Source: a virus. Taken from it: 43,292 nt of DNA. Both the position numbers and the translations under genes were made by a program. Where the stretch lies: the IMG/VR virus record IMGVR_UViG_3300025362_000019, positions 1 to 43,292 of that record, one strand, 5' to 3'. The notes below the pieces were generated by a model. That model did not search any database and had not been told where the DNA came from. It was given only the letters and a program-made list of their open reading frames with translations. Each line of letters starts with the position of its first letter. The stretch's first letter is position 1. Below, piece after piece: positions 33,710 to 39,657 of this stretch.

Positions 33710-33907
33710 ATGAACGGCCCAAAAATACATAAGCACACAAACGGGTTTGAAACATTTATATGCAGTAAGTGTAAGGTCGAAAAGGAACGGCTGAACGGAT
33801 ACCGGACTTCCGGTAATTCTAACAAGCCACGGTTCAAATGGCTTTGTGATTTGTGTTATGCCCAAGCGATAATGAACCATCAACCAGTAACAAGGGGGAC
33901 GCGATGA
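33710..33907 (+). CDS. Small zinc-ribbon protein
   Basis: The product is 65 residues from ATG 33710, which has AAAGGGAACGCC before it; an ATG at 33680 has no such site. The sequence FICSKCKVEKERLNGY with a second pair CDLC gives a CxxC-CxxC zinc site. It overlaps the ArdC-like gene by ATGA. Small zinc-ribbon proteins are common among phage early genes and may bind host proteins or nucleic acid. No family is recognised. Confidence 0.6.
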   Translation: MNGPKIHKHTNGFETFICSKCKVEKERLNGYRTSGNSNKPRFKWLCDLCYAQAIMNHQPVTRGTR

Positions 33908-34320
33908 GAACAGAAGCCGACAAGACAGCATGGAAACAGAAGATGGCGGGAATATCTAAGCAGGTAAAAGCAATGGCGCCGGCCGATCGCGAAGCCTTGG
34001 CGCTCAGACTGGGCACACGCACACCGGAAGGTCACACGTTGAGCGCCTGGAATACTTGCTTCTTATGGTTGCAGGCCGGAAAAGCGCTGGCCATAGTGGC
34101 AGGCTTCAAACAGTGGCAGAAGGCTGGGCGGATAGTAAAGAAGGGCGAGCACGCCGCCGGGGACATACTTGTGCCCATGTTTGGTAATGCTACCGCAGAC
34201 AAGACCAGCGAAGACGCCACAGACGACACCAGCGCGGAGAGTAAGCCGAATATGCGCTTCCGGCTGGTGCCGGTGTTTGATATTGGGCAGACAGACGACT
34301 TAAACCAAGCGACAGCATGA
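33904..34320 (+). CDS. ArdC N-terminal-domain protein (antirestriction-like)
   Basis: The product is 138 residues from ATG 33904 behind AAGGGGGACGCG. It matches the ArdC N-terminal ssDNA-binding domain: WNTCFLWLQAG, VAGFKQWQKAGRIVKKGEHAAGDILVPMF, and the closing RFRLVPVFDIGQT. ArdC proteins bind single-stranded DNA and can protect incoming DNA from restriction. The usual C-terminal metallopeptidase domain is absent, so only the DNA-binding part is made. A Thr/Asp/Ser-rich insert (TADKTSEDATDDTSAESK) precedes the last strand. Confidence 0.85.
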   Translation: MRTEADKTAWKQKMAGISKQVKAMAPADREALALRLGTRTPEGHTLSAWNTCFLWLQAGKALAIVAGFKQWQKAGRIVKKGEHAAGDILVPMFGNATADKTSEDATDDTSAESKPNMRFRLVPVFDIGQTDDLNQATA

Positions 34321-34357
34321 CAACCACTAACAACCACCACCCACATGGAGGCAGACG

Positions 34358-34567
34358 ATGAAACAGATTAGCTTTGCGACACTATGGGATGGATTTAAAA
34401 CCGACAAGGAATCAATGCAGGCGCGAAACAAGGCCGTAAAAGAATATCGGGCGCAGGGCGTCAAATGCTCATGTTTTACGCTTCCGAACCAGCTCAAGAA
34501 ATATGACGGAATCGGGCAGCCTAATGGCGGGGTTTGCAGCGTATATATGGCGAATGTTTACGACTAA
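34358..34567 (+). CDS. Small hypothetical protein
   Basis: The product is 69 residues with GGAGGCAGACG before the ATG. It is helical at first (FATLWDGFKTDKESMQARNKAVKEYRAQG), then a short beta/turn part with Cys (KCSCFTLPNQLKKY). The length and the VKCSCFTL segment suggest a small regulatory or inhibitor protein. No family is recognised, and a hairpin (GCGC-GAGG-GCGC, 34582-34593) precedes the next gene's ribosome-binding site. Confidence 0.6.
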   Translation: MKQISFATLWDGFKTDKESMQARNKAVKEYRAQGVKCSCFTLPNQLKKYDGIGQPNGGVCSVYMANVYD

Positions 34568-34609
34568 CGACCACACTAACCGCGCGAGGGCGCAAGGAGG
34601 GAAGCGACC

Positions 34610-34960
34610 ATGAAAGAAACACTCACAACAAGTCAGATCGCGGACAGATTGCTTGCCGATGACAATGCCGGATGGACGTATGCCGGAGCGCGGGCCCTGG
34701 CAGAATACATGGAGCAATACGAAGAGGACACCGGGGAAGATATGGAATTGGACATTGTCGCTATCCGGTGCGACTATTCGGAATACGACGATCTGAAAGA
34801 CTGGGCGATAGATTTTTTCGGAGAGAAGGAAGCGAAAGAAAAGTTTGAAATCGAAAAGGATGACGACTGGGAAGAAGTGGAATCTGAAATTGAGGAATAT
34901 ATAAACGATAATGGCCAGCTGATCAAGTTTGACGGCGGGATCATTGTCAGCGCGTTTTGA
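34610..34960 (+). CDS. Highly acidic phage protein (possible DNA mimic)
   Basis: The product is 116 residues with AAGGAGGGAAGCGACC upstream. It is strongly acidic (EQYEEDTGEDMELD, KDDDWEEVESEIEEY). Its start TSQIADRLLADDNAGWTYAGARALAEY and the IVAIRCDYSEY strand belong to a family seen widely in phages and integrative elements, but its function is not established. The acidity and the neighbouring ArdC-type gene make an anti-defence role, for instance DNA mimicry, a reasonable guess only. Confidence 0.7.
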   Translation: MKETLTTSQIADRLLADDNAGWTYAGARALAEYMEQYEEDTGEDMELDIVAIRCDYSEYDDLKDWAIDFFGEKEAKEKFEIEKDDDWEEVESEIEEYINDNGQLIKFDGGIIVSAF

Positions 34961-34971
34961 CACACACGCAA

Positions 34972-34987
34972 CCCGCGCAGATGCGGG
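34972..34987 (+). other. Hairpin before the 60-residue gene
   Basis: CCCGC (34972-34976) and GCGGG (34983-34987) with a six-base loop, immediately before the GGGGAAAGGG ribosome-binding site. It may tune translation. Confidence 0.4.
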
Positions 34988-35003
34988 GAAAGGGTAACAG
35001 ACT

Positions 35004-35186
35004 ATGAAACACAAAACACAATGGAGAGTGATTCACGGCGCAAGCCGGTTTGAACTGGATTTCGTCAGTTTGAAGGAAGCGAAGGCATCATGCCGGGAAC
35101 GACTTGATTCACAAATTCAAGAACTATCAACAGGCTATTGCCGATATAGCAACCAAAACGGGAAAGTCAAAGCAATCGTTTTGTAA
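35004..35186 (+). CDS. Small hypothetical protein upstream of the ribozyme
   Basis: The product is 60 residues, basic, with AAAGGGTAACAGACT before the ATG. It has RFELDFVSLKEAKASCRERLDSQIQEL, a strand plus helix, then a short strand ending VKAIVL. It looks like a tiny beta-alpha-beta domain. Its 3' end lies ten bases before the hammerhead-like element, so ribozyme cleavage would leave its message with a 2',3'-cyclic phosphate end. Confidence 0.58.
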   Translation: MKHKTQWRVIHGASRFELDFVSLKEAKASCRERLDSQIQELSTGYCRYSNQNGKVKAIVL

Positions 35187-35195
35187 ATAACACCA

Positions 35196-35251
35196 CGCCG
35201 AAACCGGCCCACCCTGGCCGGTCTATGGATTAAGTCCATACCGATGAGGCG
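35196..35251 (+). ncRNA. Type II hammerhead self-cleaving ribozyme candidate
   Basis: Read 5' to 3': stem II arm CGCC (35196-35199); core GAAA (35200-35203); stem III CCGGCC/GGCCGG (35204-35209 and 35216-35221) with a 6-base loop; then T, C (35222-35223), the U16.1/C17 cleavage site. Stem I TATGGA/TCCATA follows (35224-35229 and 35235-35240) with loop TTAAG; core CCGATGA (35241-35247); stem II arm GGCG (35248-35251). All three stems are perfectly paired and every core position matches the hammerhead consensus except C instead of U at position 4. Cleavage is predicted between 35223 and 35224, upstream of the 100-residue gene. Confidence 0.75.
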
Positions 35252-35281
35252 CAAACAATAGCATAAGGGAGGGTGACAACC

Positions 35282-35584
35282 ATGACAACCAAAACGACAG
35301 GGCAGCGGACGCCGGGACCGTATCATGCTGGAGACTTCGGGTTGATATTATCCGAAATAGATAAAATCATTGGGCAAGCCGAAGGGATCAATAAAGACAA
35401 TAACGCCGCCTACATCGTCCAGGCCTGTAATAACCATGACGCACTTGTGAAAGCGTTGCAAGACCTATTCGAGCATTGCGCCATGGTACATAAATGCTGG
35501 GGAGACGGCGACAACACAAAAGAAGCCGCCGCCGCTATCAAAGCCGGTGAAGCCGCCATCAAATCCGCAACCGGCCAGGAGTAA
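35282..35584 (+). CDS. Small phage early protein downstream of the ribozyme
   Basis: The product is 100 residues from ATG 35282, eleven bases after GGGAGG; a GTG nine bases earlier is too close to the site. It contains AAYIVQACNNHDALVKALQDLFEHC and an Ala/Lys-rich C-terminal helix (AAAAIKAGEAAIK). This layout, N-A-xx-I-xxA-xN-x-H-D-xL-xx-AL, is common in phage Ea22-like and related small proteins of unknown function. It is followed nine bases later by the SleB-like hydrolase. Confidence 0.65.
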   Translation: MTTKTTGQRTPGPYHAGDFGLILSEIDKIIGQAEGINKDNNAAYIVQACNNHDALVKALQDLFEHCAMVHKCWGDGDNTKEAAAAIKAGEAAIKSATGQE

Positions 35585-35592
35585 AGGAGAAC

Positions 35593-35988
35593 ATGACAAC
35601 ATTAACATTACTGGCAATCTGCCTCATGCTGGAGGCTGGCGGTGAATCCTATCAAGGGAAACTGGCCGTTGCATCCGTGATATGGAATCGAGCCGAAGGG
35701 AAGGCGACGCAGGTGGAAGCTGCATTGACAAAGCGCAAACAGTTTTCATGCCTGAATAATGGACAGGCACACGCGGCGGCATCGGTTGACCGCATGATAA
35801 TGGGGCAAGGTGGCACAGAAGTATGGCGGGATTGCCTGCTGATCGCCGGGGAGATAATGGACGGCACGTTTGAACCGACGACAAAGGCCAACCACTATTA
35901 CAACCCTTCCAAAGCCTCCCCGTCCTGGGCGAAAGCATTGCGGGGGAAAGTGACTGTGGGGTCGCATGTTTTTGGCTCGTTAAAATAG
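35593..35988 (+). CDS. SleB-like cell wall hydrolase (endolysin)
   Basis: The product is 131 residues, a single Hydrolase_2/SleB domain. LEAGGESYQGKLAVASVIWNRA carries the catalytic Glu (E14) and the conserved E18. RKQFSCLN and the ending ANHYYNPSKASPSWAKAL follow. SleB-type enzymes cleave peptidoglycan glycan strands. No signal peptide is seen, so a membrane-disrupting holin would be needed. It lies in the early, plus-strand operon and not next to the holin-like genes at 12-13 kb on the other strand. Confidence 0.85.
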   Translation: MTTLTLLAICLMLEAGGESYQGKLAVASVIWNRAEGKATQVEAALTKRKQFSCLNNGQAHAAASVDRMIMGQGGTEVWRDCLLIAGEIMDGTFEPTTKANHYYNPSKASPSWAKALRGKVTVGSHVFGSLK

Positions 35989-35991
35989 CTG

Positions 35992-36019
35992 TTGACTTAT
36001 TTGAGGAATATGGTATGAT
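35992..36019 (+). promoter_or_regulatory. Promoter before the structured leader and GIY-YIG gene
   Basis: TTGACT (35992-35997), a 16-base spacer ending ATGG, and TATGAT (36014-36019). It starts right after the SleB stop. Transcription would begin around 36026, inside the closing stem of the predicted leader fold. Confidence 0.65.
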
Positions 36020-36021
36020 AT

Positions 36022-36081
36022 TAAGCAGGAATAGGGTAGCTCCCAAAAAGGCAAGTCCCATAGCTTGCTCTGTCCTGCTTA
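36022..36081 (+). ncRNA. Predicted three-way-junction leader RNA
   Basis: TAAGCAGGA (36022-36030) and TCCTGCTTA (36073-36081) form a perfect 9-bp closing stem. Inside are GGG-TAGCT-CCC (36034-36044) and GCAAG (36051-36055) with CTTGC (36064-36068), each a hairpin. The loop of the second contains TCCCATAG. It precedes the GIY-YIG gene. It matches no RNA family I recognise, so it could be a small RNA, a leader or a processing element. Confidence 0.5.
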
Positions 36082-36114
36082 TCTCAATCTATGGCAACTG
36101 TATGGAGTTGTATT

Positions 36115-36867
36115 ATGAAAACCAAGCTGTATGTTCTCCGCGACGAAAACTGGCTCATTCGTTATGTAGGCAAAACTGTTAAGCCATTGCGAGACAGGAT
36201 GTACTCTCATATTTATAGCGCAAAAAGCGGCGAAAACACCCACAAAAGCAGATGGATTCGTTCTATGCAAGCAAGAGGGTTTTTACCAAACATCGCACTT
36301 ATAAGAGAGGTAGACGGAGACGGATGCCAAGAAGAAAAAGATCAAATTAAGTTTTTAAGAGAAAAGGGAATAGATTTAGTGAACACAACTATTGGTGGAG
36401 ATGGAGTTATGTCGGGGAGAAAAATGTCGGAAGAATCTCGAAGAAAAATGAGTCTGGCACGTAAAGGAAAACGGCATTCTTCTAAATGGAATAAAAAAGT
36501 AGGAATTGCCAACAAAGGAAAGGTGCGATCACAAGAAATGAGAAAAAAGCTAAGTTTGGCTAATTTAGGGAAACGGCACTCAGAAGCAACAAAAGAAAAA
36601 ATGCGGATAGTTCAGTCAAATAGAGCGGAGCGACGCAGAAACAGAACGACTTCTTTAAAGGGTAAAAAGCTTTCAGCGGAACACCGCAAGAATATAAGCA
36701 TTGGAAGAATAAACGGTAAACATCGTTCAGCAGAAGAAAGGGCAAAAATGAATCAAGAGAAAAAGAATGTTCCGCTTTCCAAAGAACATTGCAAAAGAAT
36801 TAGTGAAGCCAGCAAAAAGTCATGGAGAAATCAATACAGTTTAAAAAGAGAAGGAGACGCAATATGA
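36115..36867 (+). CDS. GIY-YIG homing endonuclease with NUMOD3 repeats (early region)
   Basis: The product is 250 residues from ATG 36115, with GGAG nine bases upstream. The nuclease domain has KLYVL, then RYVGKT at 16-21, a CQEEKDQIKFL segment with the catalytic Glu and VNTTIGGDG. It continues with six or more NUMOD3 repeats (SEESRRKMSLARKG style). It belongs to the same family as the two late-region paralogues but is clearly more diverged and lies on the opposite strand. The stop overlaps the next gene's ATG by four bases. Confidence 0.93.
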   Translation: MKTKLYVLRDENWLIRYVGKTVKPLRDRMYSHIYSAKSGENTHKSRWIRSMQARGFLPNIALIREVDGDGCQEEKDQIKFLREKGIDLVNTTIGGDGVMSGRKMSEESRRKMSLARKGKRHSSKWNKKVGIANKGKVRSQEMRKKLSLANLGKRHSEATKEKMRIVQSNRAERRRNRTTSLKGKKLSAEHRKNISIGRINGKHRSAEERAKMNQEKKNVPLSKEHCKRISEASKKSWRNQYSLKREGDAI

Positions 36868-37067
36868 CATTGCCAGAATTAAAAACGGGTGACACCCTCG
36901 AAAGCACAAAGGGAAAAACGTATATCGTGCATCGTGTTCACAAGCCAAAGCGCAACACGGGATTTGTGGAACCACTCTATCGGCTTGAGAATGGAATCAT
37001 CGGGAACCAGGAATGGACACTGGATGAAATGCAACAAGCCGGATTAACATTGAAGGGGGAAACATGA
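36864..37067 (+). CDS. Small beta-domain hypothetical protein
   Basis: The product is 67 residues from ATG 36864, behind GAAGGAGACGCAAT. The sequence LKTGDTLESTKGKTYIVHRVHKPKRNTGFVEPLY suggests a small SH3-like barrel. It overlaps the endonuclease stop and the next gene's start by four bases each. A similar layout in the next gene (VGDKIACTK...VLEVFKVDG) hints at tandem related domains. The function is unknown. Confidence 0.58.
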   Translation: MTLPELKTGDTLESTKGKTYIVHRVHKPKRNTGFVEPLYRLENGIIGNQEWTLDEMQQAGLTLKGET

Positions 37068-37270
37068 ACTACGCGCCGTTGAAAGATACGCTCCAAGTGG
37101 GCGACAAGATTGCTTGCACCAAGCATTACGTTAAAGCCGAAGTGCTGGAAGTATTTAAGGTGGACGGCGAGCGCGTCTATTGTATGCGGAATAATGGCAA
37201 CGCCGTGACCGATCCGCTAACTGTCGAGCTATTAAAGTCTTATGACTACGTGAAAATAATCGAAAAATAA
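37064..37270 (+). CDS. Small beta-domain hypothetical protein
   Basis: The product is 68 residues, behind GGGGGAAAC and starting in an ATGA overlap. It is predicted to be mostly beta (LQVGDKIACTKHYVKAEVLEVFKVDGERVYCM). It may be a diverged neighbour of the 67-residue protein. No family is recognised. It ends four bases before the next promoter's -35. Confidence 0.58.
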   Translation: MNYAPLKDTLQVGDKIACTKHYVKAEVLEVFKVDGERVYCMRNNGNAVTDPLTVELLKSYDYVKIIEK

Positions 37271-37273
37271 CGC

Positions 37274-37302
37274 TTGACTTTTGTGTGTGTGTGTGTTAGA
37301 CT
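37274..37302 (+). promoter_or_regulatory. Promoter whose spacer is a (TG)7 repeat
   Basis: TTGACT (37274-37279), a 17-base spacer TTTGTGTGTGTGTGTGT (37280-37296) and TAGACT (37297-37302). The spacer holds seven TG units (37282-37295), so polymerase slippage would change the spacing by two bases at a time. It drives the zinc-ribbon peptide and what follows. Confidence 0.7.
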
Positions 37303-37329
37303 TCTTTTACAAATAGGGAAGGAGTCTAT

Positions 37330-37452
37330 ATGGATAAAAAACCGAAATCTATAACTGGTTGCCCATTGTGCTATTCCAAAAACATCTGGACTAATAAATC
37401 GGGGGTAAAACATTGTCGTAGATGTGGCCATTCATGGGGCAAAACAAAATGA
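37330..37452 (+). CDS. 40-residue zinc-ribbon peptide
   Basis: ATG 37330 lies behind GGGAAGGAGTCTAT, a strong site, and the frame ends at TGA 37452. The sequence contains C-P-L-C and C-R-R-C-G-H, the two halves of a zinc ribbon (SITGCPLCYSKNIW, then KHCRRCGHSWG). It is the first gene after the TG-tract promoter. It probably binds nucleic acid or a protein partner. Confidence 0.65.
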   Translation: MDKKPKSITGCPLCYSKNIWTNKSGVKHCRRCGHSWGKTK

Positions 37453-37483
37453 TAGTTAGAACCTGTAACTTCGGAAGGAAACT

Positions 37484-37804
37484 ATGAAATCAGATTCAAA
37501 TCGGAGTGATGAACCGTCCGCGATTGTATATGCCACAATCGAACAAGCCGTTGATGATATCAGATATCTTGTAAAAAATGGATTAATACGTAAAGGCCGT
37601 GCGGTCACCAAGGCCGAATGGCCCAAAACACCAAAAGGGAAGATGCGTAAGTTTGGATTTTTCAAGCCTTCTGATGTAAGCGAGGTTGTGTATTTTTTCA
37701 CTCATGGCGATTTCAGGCGAATGCTTGAAATGGCAAACAGTACGATAGACTGTGATGCGGCATTGTCGAGGTTGGGATTGAAGGATGAAACCGAGGAGAA
37801 ATAA
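37484..37804 (+). CDS. Hypothetical protein
   Basis: The product is 106 residues with GGAAGGAAACT before the ATG. It is helical in part (ATIEQAVDDIRYLVKNG, FRRMLEMANSTIDCDAALSRLG) with a beta segment in the middle (GKMRKFGFFKPSDVSEVVYF). There is no membrane segment. It sits in the accessory operon after the zinc peptide. I recognise no family. Confidence 0.6.
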   Translation: MKSDSNRSDEPSAIVYATIEQAVDDIRYLVKNGLIRKGRAVTKAEWPKTPKGKMRKFGFFKPSDVSEVVYFFTHGDFRRMLEMANSTIDCDAALSRLGLKDETEEK

Positions 37805-37805
37805 C

Positions 37806-38027
37806 ATGAATACCTCTACCATATACCCCGAAGGCATGAGAACAATGAATAATAGTCAAAGTCGCCCAGTATGTTGCGGTAAGGGCTGGGGATGCGACAA
37901 GCAGTTTCAGCCGTTGAACCCGCCTGATTCGATTGCTAATGATCTTTCTAATCCGGTGGAAGTGCCGAGTTGTCTGAATGCGAGGCAGTTTTTGGATATT
38001 ATGGAAGCATCACCGGCTGAAGGATAA
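37806..38027 (+). CDS. Small Cys-containing hypothetical protein
   Basis: The product is 73 residues from ATG 37806, behind GAGGAGAAATAAC. It has a CCGKGWGCDKQF segment with three Cys. The rest is polar and Pro/Asn-rich. It starts two bases after the preceding stop. The function is unknown. Confidence 0.5.
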   Translation: MNTSTIYPEGMRTMNNSQSRPVCCGKGWGCDKQFQPLNPPDSIANDLSNPVEVPSCLNARQFLDIMEASPAEG

Positions 38028-38028
38028 C

Positions 38029-38340
38029 ATGAAAACCTTTACCATTGACAACACGGCCCTGTATTTGTGCTTGAAGCGTCGCAGTAAGTATTTAAGATTC
38101 CATTACATTCCACCTGTAGCTTTTACAAGTGACGTTTTTGATATTCTCAGCACTTGGAACTTCAACGCCCTGGATGTGGAAAAAATAGTACCGTACAAAA
38201 TGATTAACCCAGACCAAGTGCAACGCATGAAAAGAGGATTGCCATACATAATGATGACTGAAAAAGGGGCGGTAAAAATAACGCCAAAAAATAGGCGTGA
38301 CGCCAAGGGGCGGTTCGCAAGGAAAGGAAAACATAAATAA
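38029..38340 (+). CDS. Basic hypothetical protein
   Basis: The product is 103 residues from ATG 38029; only two bases separate it from the previous stop. The N-terminal part is aromatic and beta-like (LYLCLKRRSKYLRFHYIPP). The C-terminal 25 residues are very basic (ITPKNRRDAKGRFARKGKHK), suggesting nucleic-acid binding. No family is recognised. Confidence 0.58.
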   Translation: MKTFTIDNTALYLCLKRRSKYLRFHYIPPVAFTSDVFDILSTWNFNALDVEKIVPYKMINPDQVQRMKRGLPYIMMTEKGAVKITPKNRRDAKGRFARKGKHK

Positions 38341-38341
38341 C

Positions 38342-38578
38342 ATGAAAGGCCACACAATAGCCTCACGCGCAAGACGCCGCCTGGAACTCAAGGCGCAAAA
38401 GGAAGAACTAACCAGCCCGCCGCTAACCGGGTGGATGAAGAAAACAGACGCCAACATAGATTGGCTGGGCGAAGAAGTAACCCAAAGCAAACTACCAGAT
38501 CACGCTCTGTGCAGGGTAATCGAGCAACGCAAATCCGGTAAAAAGACAGGGTTAATCGCGCTGGCGAGGGTAACGTAA
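38342..38578 (+). CDS. Small helical hypothetical protein
   Basis: The product is 78 residues from ATG 38342, behind AAGGAAAACATAAATAAC. It is basic and largely helical (SRARRRLELKAQKEEL; DANIDWLGEEV), with a short IEQRKSGKKTG segment. It is followed at once by the next gene. The function is unknown. Confidence 0.55.
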   Translation: MKGHTIASRARRRLELKAQKEELTSPPLTGWMKKTDANIDWLGEEVTQSKLPDHALCRVIEQRKSGKKTGLIALARVT

Positions 38579-38579
38579 T

Positions 38580-38777
38580 ATGAGTAACATCAACATGGTG
38601 GTAGGCAACATCACGCAACTGACGGATAATGTGCCACTGAATAAGGCGCGTTGCCGTAAATGCAAGGAGATATTCTATGCTGTAGAGTTGATTGGCGGCT
38701 TGTGCGACGATTGTAGGGATGAAATTAAACGAAAGGAAAGACACGATGAACGAAATAGTGAAAACAGAAGCGACTAA
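38580..38777 (+). CDS. Small zinc-finger-like protein
   Basis: The product is 65 residues. It carries CRKCKEIFYAVELIGGLCDDC, a CxxC...CxxC zinc site, and a charged C-terminal tail (EIKRKERHDERNSE). Its end overlaps the RecT-like gene by 32 bases, so the two are read from overlapping frames. It may assist DNA transactions of the recombination module that starts here. Confidence 0.6.
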   Translation: MSNINMVVGNITQLTDNVPLNKARCRKCKEIFYAVELIGGLCDDCRDEIKRKERHDERNSENRSD

Positions 38778-39657
38778 CGTAACGATGTATGACAAGATCA
38801 GCGACCCGATGGACGCGATTGCCAAGATGGGCGAATGGATTAGCAAGTCCGGCCTGTTTGGGTGTGACAAAATCGAGCAGGGCATGGTGCTGGCAATGAC
38901 CAGTTACGCCGAACGCCGCCCCGTGACGGACATTTGCAGACGCTATCATATCATGGACGGCAAGCTTTCTATGAAGTCCGAGGCGATGCTGGCTGAGTTT
39001 AATCAACGCGGCGGCACTCACTTCTGGGAGAAGTCAGACGACAAGGAAGCGGTATTACTGCTATCGTCAGGCCGGTTTGACGACTTTAAGGTGTCATTCA
39101 CCATCAAGGACGCGGAACGCGCCGGATTGTGCGGCAAGGACGGAGCGGTGCGAGCAGGGCAGAACAAGCCTGGTGGTTGGCAGAAGAACCCTGACGCCAT
39201 GCTCCGCGCCCGCGCCGTGAGCAAGGGAATCCGCATGGTTGACCCATCCGTGGTGGTGGGTGTCTATACGCCGGAGGAACTAACCGACATGAAGCATGAA
39301 AACATCACGGACGCCCCGCAACGGTCACTCTTGGGCAAGAATCCGCCTGTAACTGTGGATGCTGAAGTTATACAGCCGGTTGTCGCGGATGCTACGGCCA
39401 AATCGGAACCCGTGGAGACCAATACAGAGCCAAAGGTAGAGAAAACTGCTGTTGACAAGCTAAGTGCGGCTCTTGAAGGCATGACCGGCGATGCGAACGG
39501 CTGGCTGGTTGAAAAGGGCTGGGTAAAAGCTGGTCAGACGTTCCGCGACCTATCCGAAGCTAAGATGAATGAAGTCCTTGGACGGTTGTCGAACTTCAAA
39601 CAGGCCGTGAAAACATGGAAGCGTCTTAAAGAGGAGAAGGCCAATGGAAAGACCTAA
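38746..39657 (+). CDS. RecT-like single-strand annealing protein (candidate)
   Basis: The product is 303 residues from ATG 38746, behind GAAAGGAAAGACACG. It has the layout of a phage family often annotated RecT-like: RRYHIMDGKLSMKSEAMLAEFNQRGG, a beta segment FDDFKVSFTIKDAERAG, and the conserved NPDAMLRARAVSKGIRMVDPSVVVGVYTPEEL. The C-terminal ~120 residues are low-complexity, then a small helical end. It would bind and anneal ssDNA ends made by the nuclease encoded directly downstream. The two genes overlap by 14 bases. Confidence 0.65.
   Translation: MNEIVKTEATNVTMYDKISDPMDAIAKMGEWISKSGLFGCDKIEQGMVLAMTSYAERRPVTDICRRYHIMDGKLSMKSEAMLAEFNQRGGTHFWEKSDDKEAVLLLSSGRFDDFKVSFTIKDAERAGLCGKDGAVRAGQNKPGGWQKNPDAMLRARAVSKGIRMVDPSVVVGVYTPEELTDMKHENITDAPQRSLLGKNPPVTVDAEVIQPVVADATAKSEPVETNTEPKVEKTAVDKLSAALEGMTGDANGWLVEKGWVKAGQTFRDLSEAKMNEVLGRLSNFKQAVKTWKRLKEEKANGKT

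Noticed and set aside
9535-36867. Group I introns housing the GIY-YIG genes
   Set aside because: The flanking genes are complete on both sides of each endonuclease, overlapping by a few bases, so no host gene is split and no intron core is visible.
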